Positions 27,786 to 36,504 of a stretch of DNA of 64,000 nucleotides are shown here, piece by piece. Each line of letters begins with the position of its first letter. Position 1 is the stretch's first letter. This DNA comes from Rhodobacteraceae bacterium (ex Bugula neritina AB1) (lineage in GTDB: Bacteria; Pseudomonadota; Alphaproteobacteria; Rhodobacterales; Rhodobacteraceae), in NCBI GenBank assembly GCA_001730095.1, contig MDLF01000051.1:29952-93951 (forward strand), in the 5' to 3' direction. The translations under genes were made by a program, and so were the position numbers. Below the pieces are notes generated by a model. That model made no database searches, was not told the origin of the DNA, and worked only from the letters and a program-made list of their open reading frames with translations.

Positions 27786-28826
27786 ATGGTTGGACCCGCC
27801 GAGCCTGAACTGCCGCCGCTTGGCCTCTCGGAGGCTTACCGGCTGCGGTGGAAGCGGCGGCGGATGTTGTGGCGGGCGCTGCGGGCGCGCCGTCAACTGC
27901 AAAAAGTCGCGGACCGCACCCGGCAAATCCCGGAAAACGGGGTTCTGGTCTTTACTGTTCTACGCAATGAAATCACCCGGCTGCCGTATTTTCTGAAGCA
28001 TTACCGTCAGTTGGGTGCTGTTCATTTCCTGATGATAGACAATGGCAGCAGTGACGGCAGTGCCGAGCTGCTGGCATCCCAGCAGGACGTCTCCCTGTGG
28101 CATGCCGGGGGCAGTTACCGCGAGACGCGCTTTGGCCTGGATTGGGCGGGCTGGCTGCTGACCCGCTATGGCCATGGACGCTGGTGCCTGACCGTGGATG
28201 CGGATGAACTTCTGGTGTATTCCGGCATGGAAGCGCATGGGCTGGAGGATTTGACGCGGTTGCTGGACCGGCGCGGGCGTGGAGGTTTTGGCGCGCTGAT
28301 GCTGGACCTTTATCCAAAGGGGCCGCTGGGCAGTCAGACCTACACGCAGGAGCAGAATCCTACAGAGGTGCTTCAGTGGTTTGATGCCGGCCCCTATAGG
28401 GCGGTGCGGCAGCGGCCTGCCGGCAACTTATGGGTCCAGGGCGGCGCGCGTGAAAGAATGTTCTTTCAAGATCAGCCGGAACGTTCACCGACTCTGAACA
28501 AACTACCTCTGGTGCGCTGGAACCGCCGCTATGCCTATTTAAACTCCACCCACTCCATGCTGCCGCCGCAGATGAATGCGCTGTATGGCGGACCGGGCGG
28601 TGCAGAGCCGTCGGGGGGGCTGTTGCATACCAAGTTCCTGCCGGAGATTGTTTCCAAATCGGCAACCGAGAAGCAGCGGCAACAGCATTTCCATACACCG
28701 CAGCAATTTGACGGATATTACGACCGGATCGGTGAAGCTCCGGATTTGTGGCATGCGGATGCTGTCCGTTACAGTGGTCCGGGCCAGCTGGCTGATCTAG
28801 GGCTGCTGTCGCCGCTTGCCTGGTGA
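27786..28826 (+). CDS. Glycosyltransferase family 2/92-like protein, paralogue A
   Basis: A 346-residue protein with a GT-A-type core. Recognisable stretches: FTVLRNEITRLPYFLKHYRQLG, MIDNGSSDGSAELL (nucleotide-binding Asp), and TVDADELLVY, a DxD-like metal motif (about residue 140). Similar bacterial proteins are labelled glycosyltransferase family 2 or DUF23-like. No signal peptide or membrane helix is seen, so it is probably cytosolic or membrane-associated. It begins 2 bp after galE and is followed after 169 bp by a paralogue with the same block order (LNKLPLVRW versus LNKIPLVKW, LLHTKFL in both). The acceptor is unknown. Confidence 0.8.
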   Translation: MVGPAEPELPPLGLSEAYRLRWKRRRMLWRALRARRQLQKVADRTRQIPENGVLVFTVLRNEITRLPYFLKHYRQLGAVHFLMIDNGSSDGSAELLASQQDVSLWHAGGSYRETRFGLDWAGWLLTRYGHGRWCLTVDADELLVYSGMEAHGLEDLTRLLDRRGRGGFGALMLDLYPKGPLGSQTYTQEQNPTEVLQWFDAGPYRAVRQRPAGNLWVQGGARERMFFQDQPERSPTLNKLPLVRWNRRYAYLNSTHSMLPPQMNALYGGPGGAEPSGGLLHTKFLPEIVSKSATEKQRQQHFHTPQQFDGYYDRIGEAPDLWHADAVRYSGPGQLADLGLLSPLAW

Positions 28827-28995
28827 GAGGGTCGGCGGGTGCCGGGTACTGTTGCAGTGGTGCCTTCTGCTTGCGTAACTGTTTCTAAATCCGTTGTTAA
28901 TATACTGCGTGCGTGACATATTGAGCGGAAATTTTCCGCCACAGCGGAGTGGTTAGAGCAGGCGAGCGTTCCTTGAAAAATGGTTTGGAATAGAC

Positions 28996-30006
28996 GTGGG
29001 GCTTTGGGATTCTTACCGGATGCGGTTGCGGCGCAAACGGCGGCTGATCCGAGCGGTGCGCAAATCCGGTGAGCTGGCACCTGTGCAGGACAATACACGG
29101 GCTATCCGCCCCGAGGATATCCTGCTGGTCTGTACCATGCGCAATGAGCAGATTCGTCTGCCATATTTCCTTCAGTACTACCGTAGTTTAGGCATCGATC
29201 ATTTCCTGTTCGTGGACAATGGTTCCTCCGATGGAACGGTGGAATATCTGCGCGGTATGCAAGATGTCTCGCTGTGGCATACCACCGCCAGCTACAAGCG
29301 CGCAGGCTTTGGCATTGATTGGATGAACTACCTCAAGCGTAAGTATGCGCATGGGCATTGGGTGCTGGTCGTCGACCCGGATGAGCTCTTTATCTACCCG
29401 TTTTGCGACACCCGGCCGATCCGGGCGTTGACAGACTGGCTGGATAATTCGTCGATCCGCAGCTTTTCCGCGATGTTGCTGGATGTCTACCCCAAGGGTC
29501 GGATCGGCGAAGTGCCGTATCAATCCGGGCAGAACCCGCTGGAGGTTGCCAATTGGTTCGATAGCGGCAATTACACCATCAGCCGAAACCCGGAGTACGG
29601 CAATCTGTGGATCCAGGGCGGGCCAAGGGCGCGGGTGTTCTTTGCTGATACGCCCAAGAAGGCGCCTTCGCTGAACAAGATCCCGCTGGTCAAATGGGAC
29701 CGGCGCTATGCTTACGCCAGTTCCACCCATGCCCTGCTGCCGCGCGGGCTGAACCAGGTCTATGAGACCGATGGCGGCGAAAAGGCCAGTGGCGCACTGC
29801 TGCACACCAAATTCTTGGATACTTTCACGGCCAAGGCCGAGGAGGAAATGGTGCGTGGCCAGCATTATGGCGGATCTGTGGAGTACAAGGCCTATGCCGC
29901 CAATCTGGCGGAACAGCCTGAGCTGTGGTGCAAATGGAGCGAGAAATACATCAACTGGCGCCAGCTTGAGATCCTGGGGCTGATGTCCAAGGGGAACTGG
30001 GCATGA
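28996..30006 (+). CDS. Glycosyltransferase family 2/92-like protein, paralogue B
   Basis: A 336-residue paralogue of the preceding gene, with CTMRNEQIRLPYFLQYYRSLG, FVDNGSSDGTVEYL and VVDPDELFIYPF, and the shared C-terminal block ASGALLHTKFLDTF. GTG start at 28996 with no good Shine-Dalgarno beyond GGTTTGGAA. The 169-bp gap to paralogue A could hold its own promoter. Its stop overlaps the next gene by 4 bp (ATGA), so it is coupled to the GT14-like protein. Probably adds one sugar to a surface glycan. Confidence 0.8.
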   Translation: MGLWDSYRMRLRRKRRLIRAVRKSGELAPVQDNTRAIRPEDILLVCTMRNEQIRLPYFLQYYRSLGIDHFLFVDNGSSDGTVEYLRGMQDVSLWHTTASYKRAGFGIDWMNYLKRKYAHGHWVLVVDPDELFIYPFCDTRPIRALTDWLDNSSIRSFSAMLLDVYPKGRIGEVPYQSGQNPLEVANWFDSGNYTISRNPEYGNLWIQGGPRARVFFADTPKKAPSLNKIPLVKWDRRYAYASSTHALLPRGLNQVYETDGGEKASGALLHTKFLDTFTAKAEEEMVRGQHYGGSVEYKAYAANLAEQPELWCKWSEKYINWRQLEILGLMSKGNWA

Positions 30007-31703
30007 GCACGGTCGGAGTTGTCATGCTGGTGCATACGGCGCTGGAGCGGGCGGCGCAGGTGGTGCGCCACTGGACCGCATCGGGCTGCCCGGTGGTGCT
30101 GCATGTGGACCGTAATGTCAGCGGTGACGTGCATGACCGTTTCCGCCAGTCGCTGGACGGCAATCCGCTGGTGCGGTTTTGCACCCGCCACCGGTGCGAA
30201 TGGGGCACCTGGGGCATTGTTGCGGCGTCGCAGTCTGGATCCGAGGTGATGCTGGCGGAGTTTCCGGATGTGCGGCATGTTTACCTGGCCTCGGGGTCCT
30301 GCCTGCCCCTGCGGCCGGTGCAAGAGCTGGCGGATTACCTCGCAGCGCGGCCGGAGACGGATTTTATCGAAAGCGCCACAACGTCGGATGTTCCCTGGAT
30401 TGTGGGCGGTCTCAGCCATGAACGGTTCACGCTGCGCTTTCCTTTTTCATGGAAAAGGCACCGCTACCTGTTCGACCGCTATGTGGACTTGCAGCGCAAG
30501 CTGCGGTTCAAACGGCAAATCCCGCCTGGTCTGGTGCCGCATATGGGCAGCCAATGGTGGTGCCTGACCCGCAAGACACTGGCGGCGATTTTGCAGGATC
30601 CGGAACGCACTGTATATGATGCGTATTTCCGCAAGGTTTGGATTCCGGACGAAAGCTACTTTCAAACATTGGCGCGACAGCACTCCAGCAATATCGAGAG
30701 CCGGTCGCTGACCCTGAGCAAGTTCGATTTTCAGGGCAAGCCGCATATTTTTTACGACGACCATCTGCAGCTCTTGCGCCGGTCAGATTGTTTTGTCGCC
30801 CGTAAGATCTGGCCGCACGCAGAGCGGCTCTATCAGGCGTTTCTGACAGATCCGGCCGGCGCGATGAAAGGGGCGGAACCGAATCCGGGCAAGATCGACA
30901 GGATCTTCGCCAAGGCGGTGGAGCGGCGCACACGCGGTCGGCCGGGCCTTTATATGCAAAGCCGCTTTCCTGGCCATGGATCGGAAAACGGCATGACCTC
31001 TAACCCCTATTCTATGTTCCAGGGGTTCGCGGAGCTGTTTGAGGATTTCGAGACCTGGCTGGCGCGGACGACAGGCGCCAAGGTGCACGGCCATCTTTTT
31101 GCACCTGAGGGCGCTCAGTTCAGCGAGAGGCAGAACCTCATCAACGGCTGCCTGAATGGAAATGCGAAGCAGCGCGATTACAATCCGGAAAGTTTCCTGA
31201 CCAGCCTGATCTGGAACACCCGCGGCGAGCGGCAGTGTTTTCAGTTCGGGCCGCAGGACCATCAGGCGGTGAACTGGCTGGTGGCAAAGGATACCAATGC
31301 CCAGGTGTCCGTTATCAGTGGCGCCTGGGCGGTTCCACTGTTCAAGTCCAGTCGCAGTTTTAGCGAGCTGCGCCAAGAAGCGGCGCGGCTGCAGCAGCGT
31401 GAGGCTGAACAGTTGCAGATCCTGCGCTCTCAGTGGGCCAAGGCACGGGTGCGGATTTGGACGATGGCAGAATTCGTGGAGGCGCCAATGGAGCCTTTGC
31501 AGACTATCATCGAGGAAATTGGCCCTCTGGCTGCGCGCCATCTGGGAGAAGCTCCCAGAATGACAAATCTTGAAGGTTTCGGGCAGTTCCTGCAGAATCT
31601 GAAGAACCAGGGCATGCACCCCTATCTCATGGGGGATTTTCCGGCCGGTCAAAACCCTGCAAGCCCGTCAAAGCCGCAGCGTAAACCCTATTTGGTGCGA
31701 TAA
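30003..31703 (+). CDS. GT14-like (core-2/I-branching) glycosyltransferase with C-terminal DUF5927-type region
   Basis: A 566-residue protein. The N-terminal 250 residues match the core-2/I-branching enzyme group: LVHTALERAAQVVRHW, YLASGSCLPLRPVQELADYLA, the GSQWWCLTRKTLAAIL segment and WIPDESYFQTLA with its catalytic Glu region. The second half (residues about 290-540) I recognise as the DUF5927-type region seen behind this domain in Rhodobacteraceae; its role is unknown. It overlaps the upstream transferase by 4 bp and is followed by a sulfotransferase-like gene after 6 bp. Likely adds a branch sugar, but the acceptor is unknown. Confidence 0.8.
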   Translation: MSTVGVVMLVHTALERAAQVVRHWTASGCPVVLHVDRNVSGDVHDRFRQSLDGNPLVRFCTRHRCEWGTWGIVAASQSGSEVMLAEFPDVRHVYLASGSCLPLRPVQELADYLAARPETDFIESATTSDVPWIVGGLSHERFTLRFPFSWKRHRYLFDRYVDLQRKLRFKRQIPPGLVPHMGSQWWCLTRKTLAAILQDPERTVYDAYFRKVWIPDESYFQTLARQHSSNIESRSLTLSKFDFQGKPHIFYDDHLQLLRRSDCFVARKIWPHAERLYQAFLTDPAGAMKGAEPNPGKIDRIFAKAVERRTRGRPGLYMQSRFPGHGSENGMTSNPYSMFQGFAELFEDFETWLARTTGAKVHGHLFAPEGAQFSERQNLINGCLNGNAKQRDYNPESFLTSLIWNTRGERQCFQFGPQDHQAVNWLVAKDTNAQVSVISGAWAVPLFKSSRSFSELRQEAARLQQREAEQLQILRSQWAKARVRIWTMAEFVEAPMEPLQTIIEEIGPLAARHLGEAPRMTNLEGFGQFLQNLKNQGMHPYLMGDFPAGQNPASPSKPQRKPYLVR

Positions 31704-31709
31704 CCCCTG

Positions 31710-33146
31710 ATGTCTTCTTCTTCTTTTGACTACTTTACGGTCTTTGCGGAAATGCGGACTGGCTCCAATTTTCTGGAGACAAATCTGAATGCTTTTGATG
31801 GGCTGACCTGTCACGGAGAGGCGTTCAATCCGCATTTCATTGGCTATCCGAACAGCACCGAGATTCTGGGTGTGACCCAGGCGATGAGGGAAGCTGATCC
31901 AGCGCGGCTGATCCAGAAAATCAAGGAAGATCCGAACTCTATTGGGGGTTTTCGTTACTTCCACGATCACGATCCGCGGGTGCTGGACGTGATGCTGGAG
32001 GATCCGCGTTGCGCCAAGATCATCCTGACCCGCAATCCGCTGGACAGCTATGTGTCCTGGAAGATTGCCAAAGAAACCGGCCAATGGAAGCTGACCAATG
32101 TAAAACGGCGCAAGGAGGCCAAAGCGCAGTTCGACGCGGTTGAATTTGCTGCCCATGTCGGGGCGCTGCAAGCGTTCCAGACGACCTTGCTGAACCGGTT
32201 GCAGGCCTTGGGGCAAACGGCGTTCTACGTGGCCTATGAGGATTTGCAGAGTGTTGATGTGATGAACGGGCTGGCGCGCTGGCTGGGGGCCACGCAGCAG
32301 CTGGAGGAGCTTGATGGCAGTCTGAAGCGTCAAAATCCCGCCCCGGTGCTTGCCAAGGTGGCCAATCCTGACGAGATGCAGGAGGCGCTGGCGGGCCTGG
32401 ACCGTTTCAATCTGACCCGGACCCCGAATTTTGAGCCGCGGCGTGGTCCGGCGGTGCCGGGCTATATTGCCGGGGCTGATGTGCCGATGCTGTATCTGCC
32501 GCTTAAGGGCGGGCCAGAGGCCGAAGTGGCACAATGGATGGCTGGGCTGGATCAAGCAGCACCAGAAGCGCTGATCCAGGGAATGAACCAGAAGCAGCTG
32601 CGCCAGTGGAAGCGCAAAAACAAAGGGTTCCGCAGTTTCTCTGTGCTGCGCCACCCGGCAGCGCGGGCGCATGCGGTGTTCTGCCGCCGGATCCTGAACG
32701 CGGGCGAGGGCAGCTACCGCCAGATCCGCAACACGCTGCGGCGGCAATTTGGCTTGCCGTTGCCAGAGGCGGGGCCGGATGACGGCTATTCCCGTGCGCA
32801 GCACCGCGAAGCCTTTGCAGGGTTTCTTGAGTTCGTCAGGTCCAGTTTGGCGGGCCAGACCTCTGTCCGGCTGGATGCGGAATGGGCAACGCAAAGCCAG
32901 GCGTTGGCCGGATTTGCTGAGCTAGGCTCCCCTGATCTGCTGATCCGTGAAGATGAAATGCATGAAGATCTTCCTGCGCTGGCCCGTAAACTGGGGCGGT
33001 TGGAGCCAGGAGCGGTTCCGACAGCGGATCCTGAGACACCGTTTGCACTTGAAGATGTCTATGATGAAGAACTTGAGGCGTTGATATCGTCGGTTTACCA
33101 GCGCGACTATCTGACCTTTGGGTTTGGCCCATGGCGGAAGGGATGA
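31710..33146 (+). CDS. Sulfotransferase-like protein with a second, degenerate sulfotransferase half
   Basis: A 478-residue protein. The N-terminal half (1-260) resembles NodH/Stf0 PAPS-dependent sulfotransferases: FAEMRTGSNFLETNL is the 5'-phosphosulfate loop and IILTRNPLDSYVSWKIA the 3'-phosphate site. The C-terminal half (about 260-478) repeats a similar segment, FSVLRHPAARAHAVFCRRIL, but has no matching P-loop. It closes the tight gene run after the GT14-like gene (6 bp gap). It should transfer sulfate from PAPS to the locus glycan, leaving PAP that CysQ removes. Function of the second half is unknown. Confidence 0.78.
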   Translation: MSSSSFDYFTVFAEMRTGSNFLETNLNAFDGLTCHGEAFNPHFIGYPNSTEILGVTQAMREADPARLIQKIKEDPNSIGGFRYFHDHDPRVLDVMLEDPRCAKIILTRNPLDSYVSWKIAKETGQWKLTNVKRRKEAKAQFDAVEFAAHVGALQAFQTTLLNRLQALGQTAFYVAYEDLQSVDVMNGLARWLGATQQLEELDGSLKRQNPAPVLAKVANPDEMQEALAGLDRFNLTRTPNFEPRRGPAVPGYIAGADVPMLYLPLKGGPEAEVAQWMAGLDQAAPEALIQGMNQKQLRQWKRKNKGFRSFSVLRHPAARAHAVFCRRILNAGEGSYRQIRNTLRRQFGLPLPEAGPDDGYSRAQHREAFAGFLEFVRSSLAGQTSVRLDAEWATQSQALAGFAELGSPDLLIREDEMHEDLPALARKLGRLEPGAVPTADPETPFALEDVYDEELEALISSVYQRDYLTFGFGPWRKG

Positions 33147-33267
33147 AAACTCTGTCAACAGCGCTGGCGTGACCCAGCCATGGGACCGGCGCCGCATGAG
33201 GTGCAGTGCGGCTGTGCACAAAAACCGGCAAAGAAACCAAGGCTGACCAGCGCCAGCCGCCTGTGTT

Positions 33268-33732
33268 TCAGGCAGCCTGGACCGAGTGGCCTTCGGTCAG
33301 GATGGTATAGAGTGTGGCGGGATCGTGGTTCGCGCGCAGCTTGGTACAGAAGCTTTGCTCGCGCAGGGTCCGGGAGACCAGTGCCAGCGCCTTGAGGTGC
33401 TCAACGCCGGCGTCTTCAGGGGCAAACAGGGCAAAGGCAATATCTACTGGCTGGCGGTCAACCGCGCCGAACTCCAGCGGCTTCTCCAGGATAAGAAAAA
33501 TACCGCAAACTTCGCTGACAGCATCGAGCCGGGTATGCGGCAGGGCGACGCCGTGGCCGACACCGGTCGGGCCGAGGCTTTCACGGTCCAGCAGGGCCTC
33601 CAGCGTGCCTTGTGCCTCCAGCCCGTAGGAGGTCTGAGCGACGTCCGCAATTTCCTGAAACAGGCGCTTCTTGCTTGAGACCGCTCCGATTACCCGGACG
33701 GCCTCTGGCTTGAGGATGCTGGAAATCTGCAT
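33268..33732 (-). CDS. ptsN: PTS IIA-like nitrogen regulatory protein (PtsN)
   Basis: EIIA-Ntr regulator, 154 residues, of the phosphorelay EI-Ntr/NPr/EIIA-Ntr that tunes potassium and nitrogen metabolism. Has the EIIA-fructose fold with the phosphorylated His in GVGHGVALPHTRLD (near residue 67) and LEKPLEFGAVDRQPVDIAFALFAP. It lies 51 bp after hpf on the same strand, the conserved alphaproteobacterial neighbourhood, with a strong hairpin between them. Confidence 0.93.
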   Translation of the reverse strand: MQISSILKPEAVRVIGAVSSKKRLFQEIADVAQTSYGLEAQGTLEALLDRESLGPTGVGHGVALPHTRLDAVSEVCGIFLILEKPLEFGAVDRQPVDIAFALFAPEDAGVEHLKALALVSRTLREQSFCTKLRANHDPATLYTILTEGHSVQAA

Positions 33733-33747
33733 ATGTCTGCTCCGTTC

Positions 33748-33768
33748 CGGCGCCCCTATGGGGCGCCG
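33748..33768 (-). other. Intercistronic hairpin between hpf and ptsN
   Basis: Perfect 9-bp stem CGGCGCCCC / GGGGCGCCG with a TAT loop, without a U-tract. The same design as the hairpin between dnaK and dnaJ: an inverted repeat in a short gap between co-directional genes. Confidence 0.65.
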
Positions 33769-33783
33769 ATGCCTTGGGTGTGT

Positions 33784-34341
33784 TTACGGATCGATCCAGC
33801 CGATGTTGCCGTCTTCGCGGCGATAGACCACATTCAACCCGTCTTTGCCTTCGTTGCGGAATACCAGCACCGGTGCGCCTGCCAGCTCCATCTGCATCAC
33901 CGCTTCCCCGACAGACAGGGAGGGGATGCGAGTCTCCATCTCGGCGACGATGATCGGCTGCAGCGAGTCCGGTTCGGAATCCGCTTCCTCAGAGGCGAGG
34001 ATATAAGAGTTAGCGCCCAAATGTTCAACCGGCTCGCTGCGGTCCTTGTGGTGATCCTTGAGCCGGCGCTTGTAGCGGCGCAGCTGTTTCTCCATTTTTT
34101 CACAGCAAGCGTCAAAGGCGGCATAAATTTCAGTTTCGTGGGCCTTTGCCTGGGCGGTCAGCCCGGTCGACAGATGAACAGTGGCCTCACACACATACTC
34201 ATGCGCCGAACGAGAAAAGACCACAGTCGCGTCGGTGGGCCGTTCGGCGTATTTTTGAACGGCCGAACCGAGTTCGTTCTGCACATGAACCTGCAGAGCT
34301 TCACCGATGTCGATCTGTTTGCCGCTAATTTTGTAACGCAT
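33784..34341 (-). CDS. hpf: Long-form ribosome hibernation promoting factor
   Basis: A 185-residue long HPF that dimerises 70S ribosomes into 100S particles in slow growth. N-terminal S30AE domain (MRYKISGKQIDIGEALQ to about residue 100) with the beta-alpha layout, a basic linker (KQLRRYKRRLKDHHKDR) and the C-terminal RaiA_2 dimerisation domain (LVFRNEGKDGLNVVYRREDGNIGWIDP; quoted in part as FRNEGKDGLNVVYRRED). The start at 34341 is preceded by GGAG; the in-frame upstream extension is not conserved-looking. Confidence 0.94.
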   Translation of the reverse strand: MRYKISGKQIDIGEALQVHVQNELGSAVQKYAERPTDATVVFSRSAHEYVCEATVHLSTGLTAQAKAHETEIYAAFDACCEKMEKQLRRYKRRLKDHHKDRSEPVEHLGANSYILASEEADSEPDSLQPIIVAEMETRIPSLSVGEAVMQMELAGAPVLVFRNEGKDGLNVVYRREDGNIGWIDP

Positions 34342-34611
34342 GTGATCTCCTTCACAATTTATTGCGGCCGGGCCTGCTGCCAAGGCAACCCTTGGCAGTA
34401 TCACATCAGGTCCGGAACCGGGGGGCAGGCCAGCGATCCGGTTGCATCCATCCGGGCCTTGTCGCCAAAGCCATTAATCGGATTGCATCGGACAGCGCGT
34501 ATGCCATGGGTCAATTCGACGGCAAGATAGCGGGAGAGTCAATGGATAACCCGAAAAAAGAAACTTGGATTTCCAGCAGATTTTCAAGCCTGCGAAAGGC
34601 CGCGCAGGAGG

Positions 34612-35370
34612 TTAGGAAATGCGGAAGTTGTCGCCCAGGTAGACGCGGCGGACGTTTTCGTTTTCAACCACTTCTTCGGGGCTGCCGGACATCAGGACCT
34701 GACCGTCATGCAGGATATATGCACGGTCCACGATCTCCAGCGTCTCGCGGACGTTGTGGTCTGTGATCAGCACACCGATGCCGCGCTTTTTGAGGTCGGC
34801 AACAAGGTGACGGATGTCACCAACTGAAATCGGGTCGACCCCGGCAAAGGGTTCGTCGAGCAAAAGGTACTTGGGGTCAGCTGCCAGGCAGCGGGCGATT
34901 TCCACCCGGCGCCGTTCACCACCTGAAAGAGCCAGCGCAGGCGCACGGCGCAGGTGCTCGATCGAAAAGTCGGAAAGAAGTTCCTCCAGCCGCTCGCGGC
35001 GCTTGTGCTCATGTTTTTGCGAGATATCCAGAACAGCTGAGATATTGTCTTCAACCGACAAGCCGCGAAAAATCGACATTTCCTGCGGCAAATAACCGAT
35101 ACCCATACGTGCACGGCGGTACATGGGCAGGCCGGTCACATTCTGACCGTCTATGCTGACGGTGCCCGCTTCCGGGAAAACAAGGCCGGCGATGGCGTAG
35201 AAACTGGTTGTTTTGCCTGACCCGTTGGGACCCAGCAGCGCCACCACCTCGCCGCGATTTAGCGACATTGAGACATCGCGGATCACCACTTTTTTACGGT
35301 AGGACTTTCGCAGCCGCGCAATGCGCAGCCCTGAAGAGCCTTCAGTGACAGTCAGGTCCGGTTTCGCCAT
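34612..35370 (-). CDS. lptB: LPS export ABC transporter ATP-binding protein
   Basis: ATPase of the LptB2FGC machine that extracts lipopolysaccharide from the inner membrane. 252 residues with Walker [10 protein letters not shown], signature [13 protein letters not shown], Walker [14 protein letters not shown] and switch His in ITDHNV. Its ATG overlaps the lptA stop by 1 bp. Gene order lptC-lptA-lptB on the minus strand is conserved in Alphaproteobacteria. Confidence 0.96.
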   Translation of the reverse strand: MAKPDLTVTEGSSGLRIARLRKSYRKKVVIRDVSMSLNRGEVVALLGPNGSGKTTSFYAIAGLVFPEAGTVSIDGQNVTGLPMYRRARMGIGYLPQEMSIFRGLSVEDNISAVLDISQKHEHKRRERLEELLSDFSIEHLRRAPALALSGGERRRVEIARCLAADPKYLLLDEPFAGVDPISVGDIRHLVADLKKRGIGVLITDHNVRETLEIVDRAYILHDGQVLMSGSPEEVVENENVRRVYLGDNFRIS

Positions 35371-35879
35371 CAGTCACTGCCGTTCGGGTTGAGGATGGTT
35401 TTCACCCGGCCGGCCATGCGGGCGGTGCCGGAGGTGAGGTTCACTTCCAGCCGGTTCGAGGCCAGAGTGCCGTTTTCCTGATTGAGCAGCACATTGCCGG
35501 TCATGACGATGGTGCCGCGGTCAATGGTATATTCGGCGCGCTGTGCCTCGGCGGCGTCCGGGCCGCTGACCAGGATCACGTTGCCAGTGGCCTCCAGCCG
35601 TTCGATGCCGGCATTGGCGCCGTTTTCGCCAGCGGTCTTGTAGATCACCAGGACCTTATCGGCGGAAAGCCGCATGATACCTTGCGCGATCAGGACATTG
35701 CCTGTGAACTCAGCCGAGCCATTGGCCTGGTTGACCGCCAAATTGTCGGCGGTCACTTCAACCGGCTGGCTTGGATCGGCCTTGACAGCGCCAAAAGCCA
35801 CAGAGGCCGTTTGCGCGATTGCGAGGCCAGGAAACACCGCAAGCGGCAGGCAGAATATCAATGCGCGCAAATAGGACAC
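35370..35879 (-). CDS. lptA: LPS transport periplasmic protein
   Basis: Periplasmic bridge of the Lpt pathway. 169 residues with a cleavable signal peptide ([17 protein letters not shown]) and the OstA-type beta jellyroll: [38 protein letters not shown] (landmarks: [21 protein letters not shown]). Lies 3 bp after lptC and 1 bp overlapping lptB. Confidence 0.92.
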   Translation of the reverse strand: MSYLRALIFCLPLAVFPGLAIAQTASVAFGAVKADPSQPVEVTADNLAVNQANGSAEFTGNVLIAQGIMRLSADKVLVIYKTAGENGANAGIERLEATGNVILVSGPDAAEAQRAEYTIDRGTIVMTGNVLLNQENGTLASNRLEVNLTSGTARMAGRVKTILNPNGSD

Positions 35880-35882
35880 AGG

Positions 35883-36482
35883 TTATCTTTCCGGTTTCTG
35901 TGGTTCATATAGCAGCTTCACGCCGTTTTTGAACACCATATGGACCGGACCGCCCCGAGTTTTTGTTCCAATTCGCATGTTACCTGCGGTCAATTCACCA
36001 ATTGCGCCGGTTGCGCGCACGGGGCCGGGGCTGCTGGCTTCGAGGCCGCTGAGGGCTGTGTTCAGCTCTTCTGTTTCCACGACCAGCCCGTCCGCAGAGG
36101 TAATTGTTACCTGGCCAGAGAAGCGTGCCATGTCCCGACCGGGATGAATGGCGCCGGTCTTTGAGGCAAGCGTGATCCTGCCGCCGTCAGCCAGCCGGAT
36201 TTCCGCCGAGAGTTCGCTGGCAATCGCGGGGGTGCCTTCGCTGCTTGGGCGGGCCAGGGTCGCGGTGACCATGATCTCGTCTCCCTGCGCGGTTGTGCCA
36301 GAGAAGAAGGGAGCGGTGACCTGCTGTCCTTTCATCCGGTCTTCAATTTCCCTTTGCGCAAAGGGAATCACCGCATCCGTGTTTACCCCCCGAGAGATCA
36401 TAAACAGGGTCGACAGCAAGACCAGGGCAGCCAGCGGCAGCAGCACTTTCAGGTAGGCGACGGCTCTGGAATGGCTGTCCAT
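35883..36482 (-). CDS. lptC: LPS export system protein LptC
   Basis: Bitopic protein linking LptB2FG to LptA. 199 residues: one N-terminal membrane helix (AYLKVLLPLAALVLLSTLFMI) followed by a periplasmic jellyroll of beta strands ending GVKLLYEPQKPER. Sequence divergence is high in this family; position between kdsD and lptA and the topology support the call. Length is usual for alphaproteobacterial LptC. Confidence 0.88.
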   Translation of the reverse strand: MDSHSRAVAYLKVLLPLAALVLLSTLFMISRGVNTDAVIPFAQREIEDRMKGQQVTAPFFSGTTAQGDEIMVTATLARPSSEGTPAIASELSAEIRLADGGRITLASKTGAIHPGRDMARFSGQVTITSADGLVVETEELNTALSGLEASSPGPVRATGAIGELTAGNMRIGTKTRGGPVHMVFKNGVKLLYEPQKPER

Positions 36483-36504
36483 GATCTGCTCTCAGGCCTC
36501 CGGG

